From NCBI RefSeq assembly GCF_028288205.1, contig NZ_JAQBOD010000016.1:1-64000 (forward strand): DNA of 64,000 bases, given 5' to 3'. This document shows, in pieces, positions 35,038 through 43,638 of this stretch. The stretch comes from Mucilaginibacter sp. Its GTDB lineage: Bacteria; Bacteroidota; Bacteroidia; Sphingobacteriales; Sphingobacteriaceae. The notes below the pieces were generated by a model, which was not told where the DNA came from, did not search any database, and saw nothing but the letters and a program-made list of their open reading frames with translations. The stretch's first letter is position 1; each line of letters opens with the position of its first letter. A program made the position numbers and the translations under genes.

Positions 35038-35784
35038 TTAGGCTAAATCAAACATATCTTCTACAGAAAAAAAGCCTTTTTTATCCTGTACCCACTCGGC
35101 AGCCAACACGGCCCCAAGAGCAAAGCCGTTACGATTATGTGCGGTATGCTTAAGTTCTATGGTATCAACTTCCGAATCATAAATAACGGTGTGAGTACCC
35201 GGTACGCTATCTATACGGTATGATTCAATAAGTACATCATCAACCTTAGCATTATCATCAGCAGGGTTATTTGTATCGGTCAAAATATTTACCCACTGCT
35301 TTTTTGCATCCAGATTTTCTATTATGCCTTCGGCAATAGTTATAGCGGTGCCGCTTGGTGCATCCAGCTTTTGTATGTGGTGTATCTCTTCAACCTGTAC
35401 TTCGTAATAAGGATGCTTGTTCATTAATTTTGCCAGTATACGGTTAATATGAAAAAATATATTAACGCCTACGCTAAAATTGGTGGCATATATAAATGAG
35501 TTATCACCCTCCTGGCATTGTTGTTTTATTTTTGGCATCTGATCATACCAACCAGTAGTGCCCACAACAATAGGTACACCCGCGTTAAAGCAATGCTCAA
35601 TATTACCTAATACAGTTGCAGGGGTGCTAAATTCAATCGCCACATCGGCTTTTTGAAGATTTTCAGCGGTGAGGTCGTGCTGATTATCGTGGTCAATTTT
35701 TAATACTATTTCATGTTTACGGTCAATGGCTATTTTTTCAATGATTTTACCCATTTTGCCATAACCTAATAATGCAATCTTCAT
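35038..35784 (-). CDS. dapB: 4-hydroxy-tetrahydrodipicolinate reductase
   Basis: Lysine/diaminopimelate pathway enzyme that reduces HTPA to tetrahydrodipicolinate with NAD(P)H; 248 aa. The N-terminal Rossmann motif is LLGYGKMGKIIE (residues 4-15). The loop VVGTTGWYD (about 72-80) lies near the nucleotide, and the catalytic and substrate-binding stretch is VEEIHHIQKLDAPSGTA (about 127-143) with the conserved His and Lys. Bacteroidota members are of this short type. It lies between the DUF5683 gene (44 nt upstream) and lepB (32 nt downstream). Confidence 0.94.
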   Translation of the reverse strand: MKIALLGYGKMGKIIEKIAIDRKHEIVLKIDHDNQHDLTAENLQKADVAIEFSTPATVLGNIEHCFNAGVPIVVGTTGWYDQMPKIKQQCQEGDNSFIYATNFSVGVNIFFHINRILAKLMNKHPYYEVQVEEIHHIQKLDAPSGTAITIAEGIIENLDAKKQWVNILTDTNNPADDNAKVDDVLIESYRIDSVPGTHTVIYDSEVDTIELKHTAHNRNGFALGAVLAAEWVQDKKGFFSVEDMFDLA

Positions 35785-35828
35785 TTGTTATTGTACTTTT
35801 ATTTAGGCGGAGGAGCTAATGCCTCCTT

Positions 35829-36506
35829 TTATTTGAGCGTAAAGGTAAGTTTTATACCCGGAATAAATGAACCATTAAAATTTTGAGCATACATAGGCGG
35901 ATCCATGGTAATTGGCGTTACTTTAAAGGTAAAATCCTTATCCATAGAGTAGGAGTGTATAAACTTAGCATCAATATAAGCATCAATAGCCTGTATGCCC
36001 CATCCGGCAACAAAGCCCAATACACTTATATCCCGGTAACGCGCGTAACCCCTTACCGCATCATTAATAGCCGTTACAGAAGCATTCGTATATTGAGGGT
36101 ATACATTATAATACTTATCGCCGGGTACCGGTTCTGTTCCCTTTTGCCGGTATTTGGCTATAGCAAGTGTTTCCTGGTAGTATTTTTCATTAAATACGTA
36201 GGCCCATGCAATAAGCCCAAGTCCGGCATAAATTACCGGTACCTTCCACCATTGGTGATTGTATAATTGACCCCATCCTGGTATCATTAACGAATGTATT
36301 ACTGCTTTATGCGGGCTATGGTTAGTATCGGGATGATAAACTTTGTCGGATGTTATTTTAGGGATAAAGGGTTTTGATTTTAATGAATCTTTTTTAGCCT
36401 GTATGCTATCAGCTTTAGTTTTTTTAATAGGTATTGCAGGCTCTTGTGCTAATGCGGCAAAAGCAAACCCGGTAATTAATCCAATAATTAATAAATACTT
36501 TTGCAT
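35829..36506 (-). CDS. DUF5683 domain-containing membrane protein
   Basis: 225 aa from the ATG at 36506, one base after the parB stop codon, so the genes are tightly coupled. The signal peptide (MQKYLLIIGLITGFAFAALA) is followed by a Lys/Pro/Ser-rich linker and the DUF5683 core, with HKAVIHSLMIPGWGQLYNHQ (about 83-102), a hydrophobic segment VIYAGLGLIAWAYVF, and the second half YRDISVLGFVAGWGIQAID. The GWGQxYN signature is typical of this Bacteroidota family. It is conserved next to parAB in the phylum, but its function is unknown. An earlier start would overlap parB by more than 60 nt and add no conserved sequence. Confidence 0.88.
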   Translation of the reverse strand: MQKYLLIIGLITGFAFAALAQEPAIPIKKTKADSIQAKKDSLKSKPFIPKITSDKVYHPDTNHSPHKAVIHSLMIPGWGQLYNHQWWKVPVIYAGLGLIAWAYVFNEKYYQETLAIAKYRQKGTEPVPGDKYYNVYPQYTNASVTAINDAVRGYARYRDISVLGFVAGWGIQAIDAYIDAKFIHSYSMDKDFTFKVTPITMDPPMYAQNFNGSFIPGIKLTFTLK

Positions 36507-36507
36507 T

Positions 36508-37422
36508 TTACCAATCCAACATTTCAAGAATGCGGCCCAGATCATCTTCGGATAAAAAAGGAATTTCAATAATGCCGTTGCCTTTGTTGTTCATTTTTAG
36601 CTTAACCCTGGTGCTAAATTTAGATGCAAGATCATCTTGTATCTTTTGTATTTGAAACGATATCGGCTCGGGCTGCTTGCCTTCCTTTTTTATCCGTGAG
36701 CTTTGCAACTCGCGAACCATCTCTTCCACTTTACGAACGGATAAACCTTGCTGAATGATATGTTTGTGAATATATATTTGTTTAGCCGGATCCTCAACAG
36801 TTATTAAAGCACGTGCATGACCCATGCTAATGGCGCCATCCCTGATAGAAGCTTGTATAGAAGGGGGCAGTTTTAATAACCTCAAATAGTTGGTTACAGT
36901 CGAGCGGTTTTTACTTACACGCTCGCCTAGCTCTTCTTGTTTTAAGTTACACTCGTCCAGCATGCGCTGAAAACTCAGGGCAACTTCAATAGCATTAAGG
37001 TTTTCACGCTGGATGTTTTCTATCAGCGCCATTTCCAGCATTTGCTGGTCGTTGGCGGTACGCACATATGCGGGGATATGTGTTAAGCCGGCCATTTTTG
37101 ATGCCCTTAAACGGCGCTCGCCCGATATTAGCTGGAATTTATGCGCGTTAACACGCCGTACGGTTATTGGCTGTATAAGCCCTTGCAATTTTATAGAGTC
37201 GGCCAGGTCAGACAGGGCCTGTTCGTCAAAATCAGTACGGGGCTGGAACGGGTTAACTTCTATTTCTGATAACTTAATATCATTTACAGACCCCAGGCTA
37301 TTAACCTCTGAATTTGAACTAACGTTATTATTGTTTGATTTTTTGTAGGGGAGTACATTATCAGAATCATTTAACAGCGCGCTTAATCCCTTTCCTAAAG
37401 CATTTCTTTTTTCTGCACTCAT
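36508..37422 (-). CDS. parB: Chromosome-partitioning protein ParB
   Basis: 304-aa centromere-binding CTPase-fold protein. It opens with the typical MSAEKRNALGKGLSALL. The N-terminal domain has the phosphate-binding motif GERRLRASKMAG (about 118-129), followed by the helix-turn-helix region (LNAIEVALSFQRMLDE, then SKNRSTVTNYLRLL). The C-terminal dimerisation domain is LASKFSTRVKLKMNNKG and onward. The Lys-rich segment in between is a linker. It is one base from the parA stop and one base from the DUF5683 start. No parS site (TGTTTCACGTGAAACA) was recognised in the window, but a remote parS is usual. Confidence 0.94.
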   Translation of the reverse strand: MSAEKRNALGKGLSALLNDSDNVLPYKKSNNNNVSSNSEVNSLGSVNDIKLSEIEVNPFQPRTDFDEQALSDLADSIKLQGLIQPITVRRVNAHKFQLISGERRLRASKMAGLTHIPAYVRTANDQQMLEMALIENIQRENLNAIEVALSFQRMLDECNLKQEELGERVSKNRSTVTNYLRLLKLPPSIQASIRDGAISMGHARALITVEDPAKQIYIHKHIIQQGLSVRKVEEMVRELQSSRIKKEGKQPEPISFQIQKIQDDLASKFSTRVKLKMNNKGNGIIEIPFLSEDDLGRILEMLDW

Positions 37423-37423
37423 G

Positions 37424-38227
37424 TTATACGGTTTCTGTTGTTGCTTTTAGTTCGTCTTTAACCAAACCGTTTTTGCGGATAATTTCGCGGGCCAGATTAA
37501 GGTAATTGATAGCACCTTTACAGGTAGCATCATGCATAATAACAGATACACCAAAACTTGGCGCTTCGCTTAAGCGTGTGTTACGCTGTATAATGGTATC
37601 AAATACCATATCTTCAAAATGGGTCCTGACTTCTTCGACCACCTGGTTTGACAGGCGCAGCCTAACATCATACATAGTTAGCAAAATGCCTTCAATTTCC
37701 AGATCGGGGTTTAAACGGTTTTGAACTATCTTAACCGTATTTAATAGCTTACCTAATCCTTCTAATGCAAAATATTCGCATTGTACAGGTATTATAACAG
37801 AGTCGGCAGCGGTTAAAGCGTTAATAGTAATTAAGCCTAATGATGGAGAGCAATCAATAATAATAAAATCGTATTCATCACGAATCTTATTAAAAACCTC
37901 CTGCATTTTATACTCGCGGCTTTCCAGATTTATCATTTCAATTTCTGCACCAACTAAATCAATATGCGCGGGTAACAAATCAAGATTGGGTGTATCGGTT
38001 TTTATAATAGCATCATGCGGATCAACCTGGTTAATGATACACTCATAAATACTGTTTTTTATATTGCGTGGATCAAACCCGATACCTGATGTGGCATTGG
38101 CCTGCGGATCGGCATCAACTAATAATGTTCTGTATTCTAATACGGCTAAACTTGCAGCCAGGTTAATGGAAGAGGTAGTTTTACCTACGCCGCCTTTTTG
38201 ATTGGCTAAAGCAATTATCTTACTCAT
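37424..38227 (-). CDS. parA: Chromosome-partitioning ATPase ParA (Soj)
   Basis: 267-aa deviant-Walker ATPase that drives ParB-parS segregation. The deviant Walker A is KGGVGKTTSSINLA (about residues 10-23), Walker A' is LLVDADPQANATSG (about 35-48), and Walker B is FIIIDCSPSLGLIT (about 120-133). No N-terminal DNA-binding domain is present, as in chromosomal Soj proteins. It is the first gene of the reverse-strand cluster. The 278-nt region upstream contains the inverted octamer arms of 38382-38500 and leads to the divergent FMN reductase gene. Confidence 0.95.
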   Translation of the reverse strand: MSKIIALANQKGGVGKTTSSINLAASLAVLEYRTLLVDADPQANATSGIGFDPRNIKNSIYECIINQVDPHDAIIKTDTPNLDLLPAHIDLVGAEIEMINLESREYKMQEVFNKIRDEYDFIIIDCSPSLGLITINALTAADSVIIPVQCEYFALEGLGKLLNTVKIVQNRLNPDLEIEGILLTMYDVRLRLSNQVVEEVRTHFEDMVFDTIIQRNTRLSEAPSFGVSVIMHDATCKGAINYLNLAREIIRKNGLVKDELKATTETV

Positions 38228-38381
38228 TCTCTATCTTGAATTTTTTATAACAGTGTACTAACAACGAAAAATAAAAATATAAAAATTTCTACCTTCGGGG
38301 AAACTTTTTACCAAGCGCTAAGATATATATTTAAATAACTGAGAAATCCACAGTTTTTGGCAATTTACAAACATATTGTGT

Positions 38382-38500
38382 GGAATGAGTGATTGATGGA
38401 ATGAGCGAATTAGTGAATAAATGATTTTCTTACTTGTTTTAATTCAATAATTTGCACCCGTTAACATTTACTCAATCATTCATTCGCTAATTCATTCATT
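38382..38500. repeat. Inverted pair of octamer arms (GAATGAGT / ACTCAATC words)
   Basis: Left arm 38382-38423: GAATGAGT, GATTGATG, GAATGAGC, GAATTAGT, GAATAAAT. Right arm 38469-38500 is its inverted relative (ACTCAATC, ATTCATTC, GCTAATTC, ATTCATT). The spacer is 45 nt. The right arm ends 5 nt before the ATG of the reductase gene. Confidence 0.75.
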
Positions 38501-38505
38501 AAAAA

Positions 38506-39027
38506 ATGATAACTATTATATCCGCAACCAACCGGCCCGGCAGCTCAACCCTTAAAGTGGCACGATATTACCAAAAAAGATTGCTTGAAACAGAGGTAGA
38601 AGCAGGAATGCTATCTTTAGCACAATTGCCAGCAAATTTATTAGAGACTGATCTATATGGAAAAAGGAGCGCCGAATTTCAAAAAATACAAGATATAGTT
38701 ACCGCGACCGATAAGTTTATCTTCATTATTCCTGAATATAATGGCAGCTTTCCGGGGGTGTTAAAGATTTTTATTGATGCCTGCTCTTTTCCTGAAAGCT
38801 TTTATGATAAAAAGGCCGCGCTTGTAGGGATCTCATCAGGCAAATATGGTAATATACGTGGCATAGACCATTTTACAGGCGTATGCCATTATTTGCATTT
38901 AAACATAATGCCTTTAAAACTGCATATAGCTAATATCAAAACAGAATTTAATGAATATAGCGACCTGTTTAAAGAGGATACGGTAAAGTTTACTAACGAG
39001 CAGATAGAGAAGTTTATTAAGTTTTAG
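38506..39027 (+). CDS. NAD(P)H-dependent FMN reductase family protein
   Basis: 173-aa flavodoxin-fold reductase. The FMN phosphate loop is ATNRPGSSTLKVARYY (residues 6-21). The flavin contact motif is FIIPEYNGSFPGVLKIFID (about 83-101), the classic PEYN-S signature. A later VGISSGKYGNIRG fits the conserved third loop. Typical members reduce FMN, quinones or azo/chromate compounds; the substrate here is unknown. Its TAG stop codon is the first base triplet of the heptamer run at 39027. The ATG is directly preceded by an octamer arm. Confidence 0.9.
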   Translation: MITIISATNRPGSSTLKVARYYQKRLLETEVEAGMLSLAQLPANLLETDLYGKRSAEFQKIQDIVTATDKFIFIIPEYNGSFPGVLKIFIDACSFPESFYDKKAALVGISSGKYGNIRGIDHFTGVCHYLHLNIMPLKLHIANIKTEFNEYSDLFKEDTVKFTNEQIEKFIKF

Positions 39028-39137
39028 AGATTAAAGATTAAAGATTAAAGATTAAAGATTAAAGGTACATTATGTTAAGTTGGATATAATTATCAAAAAG
39101 ACAAGCCTAATCTTTAATCTCTAATTAACTAATCTTT
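39027..39137. repeat. Inverted pair of heptamer arms (AGATTAA word)
   Basis: Left arm 39027-39066 is five near-perfect AGATTAA units. Right arm 39105-39137 is TAATCTT, TAATCTC, TAATTAAC, TAATCTT, the inverted relative. The spacer is 38 nt. The pair fills most of the space between two convergent genes and could act as a bidirectional terminator. Confidence 0.8.
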
Positions 39138-39154
39138 GCCGACAGGCCTAATCT

Positions 39155-39844
39155 CTATTTACCCGTTATCAATTTCGCCATTCCGAAAGCTGCAGCCGCG
39201 GCTAATGCGCCAATTATTAATACTTTAAAAGCACCTGATATAGGTGGTTGCCCGGTTACCTTACTTTTAAAATAGCCGAAAACAAAAAGGCACACCATAG
39301 TTATAGCACAAGAGTATACCAGGGCTATTTGCGAATTAGCTTCAAAAAAATAAGGTGATAATGGAATAATGCCACCCAATATATAAGACAGCCCAATAGT
39401 TACCGCGCTTTGTGTTGCCCGGTTAGCTTGTGGCTCCTCCAGTCCCAGTTCATAACGCATCATAAAATCAACCCATTTATCTTTATCCTTCGCCATTTCA
39501 TCAGCTACCTGGGTTTGCAGCGCGTCAGATAAGCCAAAACCTGCAAATACCTCTTTCACTTCTGCTTTTTCCTCTTCGGGTACGCGCTCAACTTCATCGT
39601 ATTCGCGTTTTAATTCGGCAGCATAATGATCAGCTTCGGTACGGCCGGCTAAAAATCCGCCCAGACCCATAGCTATTGATCCGGCAACAATTTCTGCTAC
39701 ACCCGCTGTTATGATAATTCCTGAAGAATTTACCGCTCCGCTCAGGCCCGCAGCCAATGCAAAGGGTACGGTTAAACCATCAGACATGCCAATAACAATA
39801 TCGCGAATGGTGTCAGAGCTTTTTAAATGATGTTCATGATGCAT
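39155..39844 (-). CDS. VIT1/CCC1 family transporter
   Basis: 229-aa integral membrane protein of the VIT/CCC1 family, which exports Fe2+/Mn2+ from the cytosol. The N-terminus DTIRDIVIGMSDGLTVPFAL (about 11-30) and GLSGAVNSSGIIITAG form TM1-TM2 with the metal-binding acidic residues. SIAMGLGGFLAGRTEADHYA leads to a cytoplasmic charged helical domain (about 65-130, rich in E and K) that includes EEEKAEVKEVFAG, the metal-binding region of this family. Three more TM segments end the protein. It is divergent from a TonB-dependent receptor, which may be functionally linked, but no proof exists. Confidence 0.9.
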   Translation of the reverse strand: MHHEHHLKSSDTIRDIVIGMSDGLTVPFALAAGLSGAVNSSGIIITAGVAEIVAGSIAMGLGGFLAGRTEADHYAAELKREYDEVERVPEEEKAEVKEVFAGFGLSDALQTQVADEMAKDKDKWVDFMMRYELGLEEPQANRATQSAVTIGLSYILGGIIPLSPYFFEANSQIALVYSCAITMVCLFVFGYFKSKVTGQPPISGAFKVLIIGALAAAAAFGMAKLITGK

Positions 39845-40119
39845 AGTTTAAATGTACCTGCATTAAAAGTATTATCCACGCAAAAAATGCAATTTATCAT
39901 TGGTCTGAATAAGTGAGTTTCTTCCAAACAAAAATACCCGGCAGTGCCTTAAAGTATGGGGCATAATATAGCTAATTCGGACAATAGCATTTGGCGGGTA
40001 AGCGCAATATGTTTGCATTTCAATAAAATATTATAACGTATCTAATATCTTACAATCAGATTAACCCTTTTATTAACTAAAGGGCCTATTTTTGCTTACA
40101 CCCCTAAATTATAAATGCA

Positions 40120-42192
40120 GTGCTAAAAATTTACTATACCCTTGTTCTGATCTTTGTTGTTGGTTCAATTGCCGGCGCACAAACAAAGAAAACCGATACC
40201 ACAAAAAAATTAAATACAGTAACCGTTAGGGGCTATCTTTCAGATCAGCCTATGTTGAATGTGCCGGCTTCTGTAAGCGTTATATCACCCGCGCAATTAA
40301 AATTACAGCCCGATAATTCATTAGTATCAGTTATGAATACTATTCCTGGTATACGCATGGAAGAACGCTCGCCGGGTAGTTACCGCTTATCCATTAGGGG
40401 TAGTTTACTGCGTTCGCCATTTGGCATACGCGATGTTAAGATCTATTATGACGAATTACCGCTTACAGATGCAGGCGGCAACACCTATTTAAACTCCATT
40501 GATTTTAACGGTGTACAGGGCATAGAGGTATTAAAAGGCCCGGATGGCAGTTTATTTGGCGCCAACTCTGGCGGTGTGGTTTTATTGAACCCGGTTAACC
40601 GTTATGACAATACTAATTTTGTAACATTCGGCTTAAACGGCGGCTCGTATGGGTTGGTGCATGAAAACGTTGGATTGCAAAATGTCAATAAAAACAACCA
40701 GTTCAATTTTAATCAGTCTTACGAGACTTATCATGGCTACAGGGTACATAGCGACATGCACCGCCAATATTTTCAAGCAAGTGATAAGATAACTTACGGC
40801 GGTAACAACTCATTAAAAATATTAGGCTTTTATTCAGACCTGAGCTACGAAACGCCCGGCGGTTTAACCCAGGCGCAGGCCGATGCCGATCCTACCGCGG
40901 CCAGACCGTCAACACCTGCCGTACCCGGAGCTTTAAAACAAAATGCAGGCATTACCAATAAAATGACTTATGGTGGCGCGGTTAATGAATGGCATATTAC
41001 CGACCATATCCGCAATATATTTGCGGTGTATGGCGCTTATGTAAACTTTACCAATCCGTTCATCACTAATTACGAGCAACGATACGAGCGTACTTACGGT
41101 ATGCGCACCTATTTTGAATTTACCGGCACGCCGCAAAAAACATATAGCTGGAAAGCCAACATAGGATTAGAGTGGGAGCAAACTAATGCTGATAATAACG
41201 ATTATGGCAACCGCGCAGGTATTAGAGATACCGCCCAAAGTTTAGACAGGGTTAACGTAAACCAGCATTTTATATTTGCCCGTTACCAGGCCAACTTAAT
41301 TAAACGCCTGCAAATAGAAGCTGCCGCCAGTTTAAACTTTTATGGATACGATTTTAAAAACGTGTATCCGCGTATGCAAACTGCTTTTACCAATAATACA
41401 TTCTCGCCACAAATTATGCCGCGTGTGGCGCTGTCTTACCAGGTAGTAAATAATTTTATATGGAGGGCATCAGTAAGCAGGGGATATTCAACACCAACGT
41501 CTGCAGAGATACGCCCATCAAATAATATCATCAATACTTCATTGACTGCGCAATACGGCTGGAACTACGAAACCGGTTTCCGCCTGCGTAATAATGATGA
41601 GAGCATGTTGCTGGATGTATCTGCTTTTTATTATCGTCTTAACAATGCCATTGTGCGCCGCCTTAACCCGAACGGGACAGAATATTATACCAACTCGGGC
41701 GATATTAAACAACCCGGGCTGGAGCTATATTTTACCGACTGGATAATTAAACAAAACGATAATGGCTTTATAAGAGGCTTACAGATCAACGAGTCGCTTA
41801 CCATAAGCAAATTTACTTTTGGCAATTATCATGATGCTACCACCAGTTACCAGGGTAAAGAGCTAACTGGTGTGCCGCGCGATGTTACTGTGGAAAGTGT
41901 GCAGGTAAAATTCCCGGAATCTTTATATCTATATGTGGAGCACAATTATACCGCACGTATCCCGCTTAATGAGGCCAATACTTTCTTTGCTCCGCATTAT
42001 AATTTAGTAAAGGCAAAAATGGGGTGGCAATATAAACTAAATGATAAATCGCGCCTTGAAATATACGCGGGGGTTGATAATCTGCTTAATGAAAAGTATA
42101 GTTTGGGTGATGACCTGGATGCAGTGGGAAATCGTTTTTATAATCCATCGCCATTGCGTAATTATTATGCCGGCTTTAACGTGAAATTTTAG
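40120..42192 (+). CDS. TonB-dependent outer-membrane receptor
   Basis: 690-aa outer-membrane transporter. The start is GTG (GTG CTA AAA); an ATG 5 nt upstream is out of frame and quickly stops. The signal peptide (MLKIYYTLVLIFVVGSIAGA) is followed by a plug domain (about 35-165: VSVISPAQLKLQPDNSLVSV, IRGSLLRSPFGIRDVKIYYD, IEVLKGPDGSLFGANSGG) and a 22-strand-type beta-barrel ending in aromatic YAGFNVKF. There is no N-terminal carboxypeptidase-like or SusC extension, so it belongs to the siderophore/vitamin type. A BtuF-like half protein lies next to it, so iron or cobalamin uptake is possible. Confidence 0.9.
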   Translation: MLKIYYTLVLIFVVGSIAGAQTKKTDTTKKLNTVTVRGYLSDQPMLNVPASVSVISPAQLKLQPDNSLVSVMNTIPGIRMEERSPGSYRLSIRGSLLRSPFGIRDVKIYYDELPLTDAGGNTYLNSIDFNGVQGIEVLKGPDGSLFGANSGGVVLLNPVNRYDNTNFVTFGLNGGSYGLVHENVGLQNVNKNNQFNFNQSYETYHGYRVHSDMHRQYFQASDKITYGGNNSLKILGFYSDLSYETPGGLTQAQADADPTAARPSTPAVPGALKQNAGITNKMTYGGAVNEWHITDHIRNIFAVYGAYVNFTNPFITNYEQRYERTYGMRTYFEFTGTPQKTYSWKANIGLEWEQTNADNNDYGNRAGIRDTAQSLDRVNVNQHFIFARYQANLIKRLQIEAAASLNFYGYDFKNVYPRMQTAFTNNTFSPQIMPRVALSYQVVNNFIWRASVSRGYSTPTSAEIRPSNNIINTSLTAQYGWNYETGFRLRNNDESMLLDVSAFYYRLNNAIVRRLNPNGTEYYTNSGDIKQPGLELYFTDWIIKQNDNGFIRGLQINESLTISKFTFGNYHDATTSYQGKELTGVPRDVTVESVQVKFPESLYLYVEHNYTARIPLNEANTFFAPHYNLVKAKMGWQYKLNDKSRLEIYAGVDNLLNEKYSLGDDLDAVGNRFYNPSPLRNYYAGFNVKF

Positions 42193-42199
42193 TGGGTTA

Positions 42200-42240
42200 G
42201 CAATAAGAGCACTCTTTTTAAATAAGACAGCTCTTATTGC
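42200..42240. terminator. Hairpin after the TonB receptor
   Basis: GCAATAAGAGC (42200-42210) pairs exactly with GCTCTTATTGC (42230-42240) across a 19-nt loop. No T-tract follows, so it is a possible rather than typical terminator. It lies 8 nt after the stop codon. Confidence 0.4.
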
Positions 42241-42343
42241 TCAGGTTGATATTACTGTATTTGGTAACGCAGGAATTTTGGTTTTATTGCGACTCGCTAA
42301 AAAAATAAATCAGGAGATCATGAGGCACTTCTTCATTTACTAT

Positions 42344-42811
42344 TTATATAGAAAACTTTATCCAACCTTCATCTTCATATCCAAAAATAAATTGTTTAGG
42401 ATTGATGATCTCTGCCAATAGCTCAATAGAATTAACCTTATTTTCAGATGGATTATCGAAAAAATATTTACTTCCGTTGGCAATGTAAAGTCGGTTGTTT
42501 TTAACAGCCTTGAGGTTAACAAAGCCGGGTAGTTGTAATAGATGGTCAATATGCTTCATACTTTGCTCAATGGTATATCCTCTAAGCATCACAATCATAA
42601 TATCAGGATCGTTTTGAGTAATGGTATTCCAATCTGCAGGAGACAGCATAGGTACCGCCGCGCCGCCTGCAATGTTTAAAAGTTCATCGTCCTGCCAAAA
42701 CATTAATGGATCAAGCCCTTCTATACAAGCAACGGTTGGTTTTTGCTCAATAAATTTAAGCTTGTGTTTAATTAGGTCAATACGTTCCTGTAATTCTTCT
42801 GTTAGCTCCAT
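42344..42811 (-). CDS. BtuF-like substrate-binding protein, C-terminal lobe only
   Basis: 155 aa from the ATG at 42811. The sequence corresponds to the second half of ABC-type cobalamin/Fe-siderophore binding proteins: ERIDLIKHKLKF (the end of the backbone helix), PTVACIEGLDPLMFWQDD, LSPADWNTITQNDPDIMIVM, GYTIEQSMKHIDHLLQLPGF and AVKNNRLYIANGSKYFFD. The usual length is about 260-300 residues; here the N-terminal lobe and signal peptide are absent. An octamer repeat arm begins 4 nt upstream of the ATG, and the sequence beyond it does not encode the missing half. It may be a pseudogene remnant or a cytoplasmic half-protein; no ABC permease is adjacent. Confidence 0.75.
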   Translation of the reverse strand: MELTEELQERIDLIKHKLKFIEQKPTVACIEGLDPLMFWQDDELLNIAGGAAVPMLSPADWNTITQNDPDIMIVMLRGYTIEQSMKHIDHLLQLPGFVNLKAVKNNRLYIANGSKYFFDNPSENKVNSIELLAEIINPKQFIFGYEDEGWIKFSI

Positions 42812-42814
42812 TTG

Positions 42815-42965
42815 ATGTGCAGATATGCGGATGTGCAAATGTGCAGATTTTTTTGATGAAGAATAATTACAAAATGTCATTTAGAACGTGGGTGACGAAT
42901 GGCAATCACGTTAATAATTTAATAACATCATTTACACATCCGTGCATTTGCAAATCTGCACATCC
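42815..42965. repeat. Inverted pair of octamer arms (ATGTGCAG words)
   Basis: Left arm 42815-42849 (ATGTGCAG, ATATGCGG, ATGTGCAA, ATGTGCAG) and right arm 42931-42965 (TTTACACATCCGTGCATTTG and on) are inverted relatives with an 81-nt spacer. The pair separates the BtuF-like half gene from the LysE gene. It shares its word with 26179-26302. Confidence 0.75.
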
Positions 42966-42979
42966 AAAACATATCTTTG
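42947..42979 (+). promoter_or_regulatory. Promoter of the LysE gene
   Basis: TTTG (42947-42950, inside the octamer arm), a 21-nt gap, then TATCTTTG (42972-42979), a perfect TAnnTTTG box ending 5 nt before the ATG at 42985. The transcript would be leaderless or nearly so. Confidence 0.55.
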
Positions 42980-42984
42980 CGCCG

Positions 42985-43638
42985 ATGATCTTCCTAACAT
43001 TTTTCCTCGGGCTAATAGCTAACTTTATTGGCTATATACCGCCCGGAAACATCAATCTTACCCTAATACGTATCACTATAAATCGTGGCTTTAAACAGGC
43101 CATGCACTTTATTATTGCTTTCTCATGTGTTGAGTTTTTCTTTACCTTTTTTATTATGCAGGCAGCCAAATGGCTATCGGCACAGGTTAGGCTGGATGTA
43201 GTTATTGATTGGGTAATGGCCGCGTTGTTTTTTACATTGGGGATAATTACCTGGTTAAGCCGCAAAAAACCACCCGAAACCAATTATGCCGAACACGACA
43301 GTATTAAATATGGTATCTTGTTGGGTTTTATTAATCCGATGCAGGTACCTTTCTGGATCATTACCGGAACGTACTTAATCACCCATGAATGGATACTGGA
43401 CGGGATGCTGGCTTTAGTTATATTTAGTATAGGCTCTGCCGCAGGCGCATTTTTATGCTTGTTTTTGTATGCCCGGTTCGCGCAGTATATACAAAGCAAA
43501 TTCGCTTTAAGCACAAGGGTTATTAATACAGCTATTGCTATATTATTTTTTGCTTTATTCGGCTATCATGTAGTGAAAAGAGTGTATTTGGCTATTGTGC
43601 CGAAAGAGAATAAAATAATAGCACACCGCGATAGCTAA
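42985..43638 (+). CDS. LysE family translocator
   Basis: 217-aa inner-membrane exporter of the LysE/RhtB family with six membrane segments. The start at 42985 gives the standard opening MIFLTFFLGLIANFIGYIPP, followed by GNINLTLIRITINRGFKQA, the G-x-x-L-x-x-x-R-G-F pattern of the family. The remaining membrane segments include VIDWVMAALFFTLGIITWLS and MLALVIFSIGSAAGAFLCLF. Longer readings upstream are encoded by the repeat pair and are not credible. The substrate (amino acid or related compound) is unknown. It converges with the next gene by a 4-nt overlap of stops. Confidence 0.87.
   Translation: MIFLTFFLGLIANFIGYIPPGNINLTLIRITINRGFKQAMHFIIAFSCVEFFFTFFIMQAAKWLSAQVRLDVVIDWVMAALFFTLGIITWLSRKKPPETNYAEHDSIKYGILLGFINPMQVPFWIITGTYLITHEWILDGMLALVIFSIGSAAGAFLCLFLYARFAQYIQSKFALSTRVINTAIAILFFALFGYHVVKRVYLAIVPKENKIIAHRDS

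Noticed and set aside
36508-38227. parAB as a plasmid or integrative-element partition system
   Set aside because: The pair sits in the usual chromosomal order with DUF5683, dapB and lepB, and ParA lacks the N-terminal domain common in plasmid types.
39845-40119. Possible cobalamin or other riboswitch before the TonB receptor
   Set aside because: No B12-box-like conserved sequence or complex fold was recognisable by eye.
42817-42984. 56-codon upstream extension of the LysE gene
   Set aside because: It is translated repeat-pair DNA and lies upstream of a perfect promoter box; the family starts at MIFLTFF.
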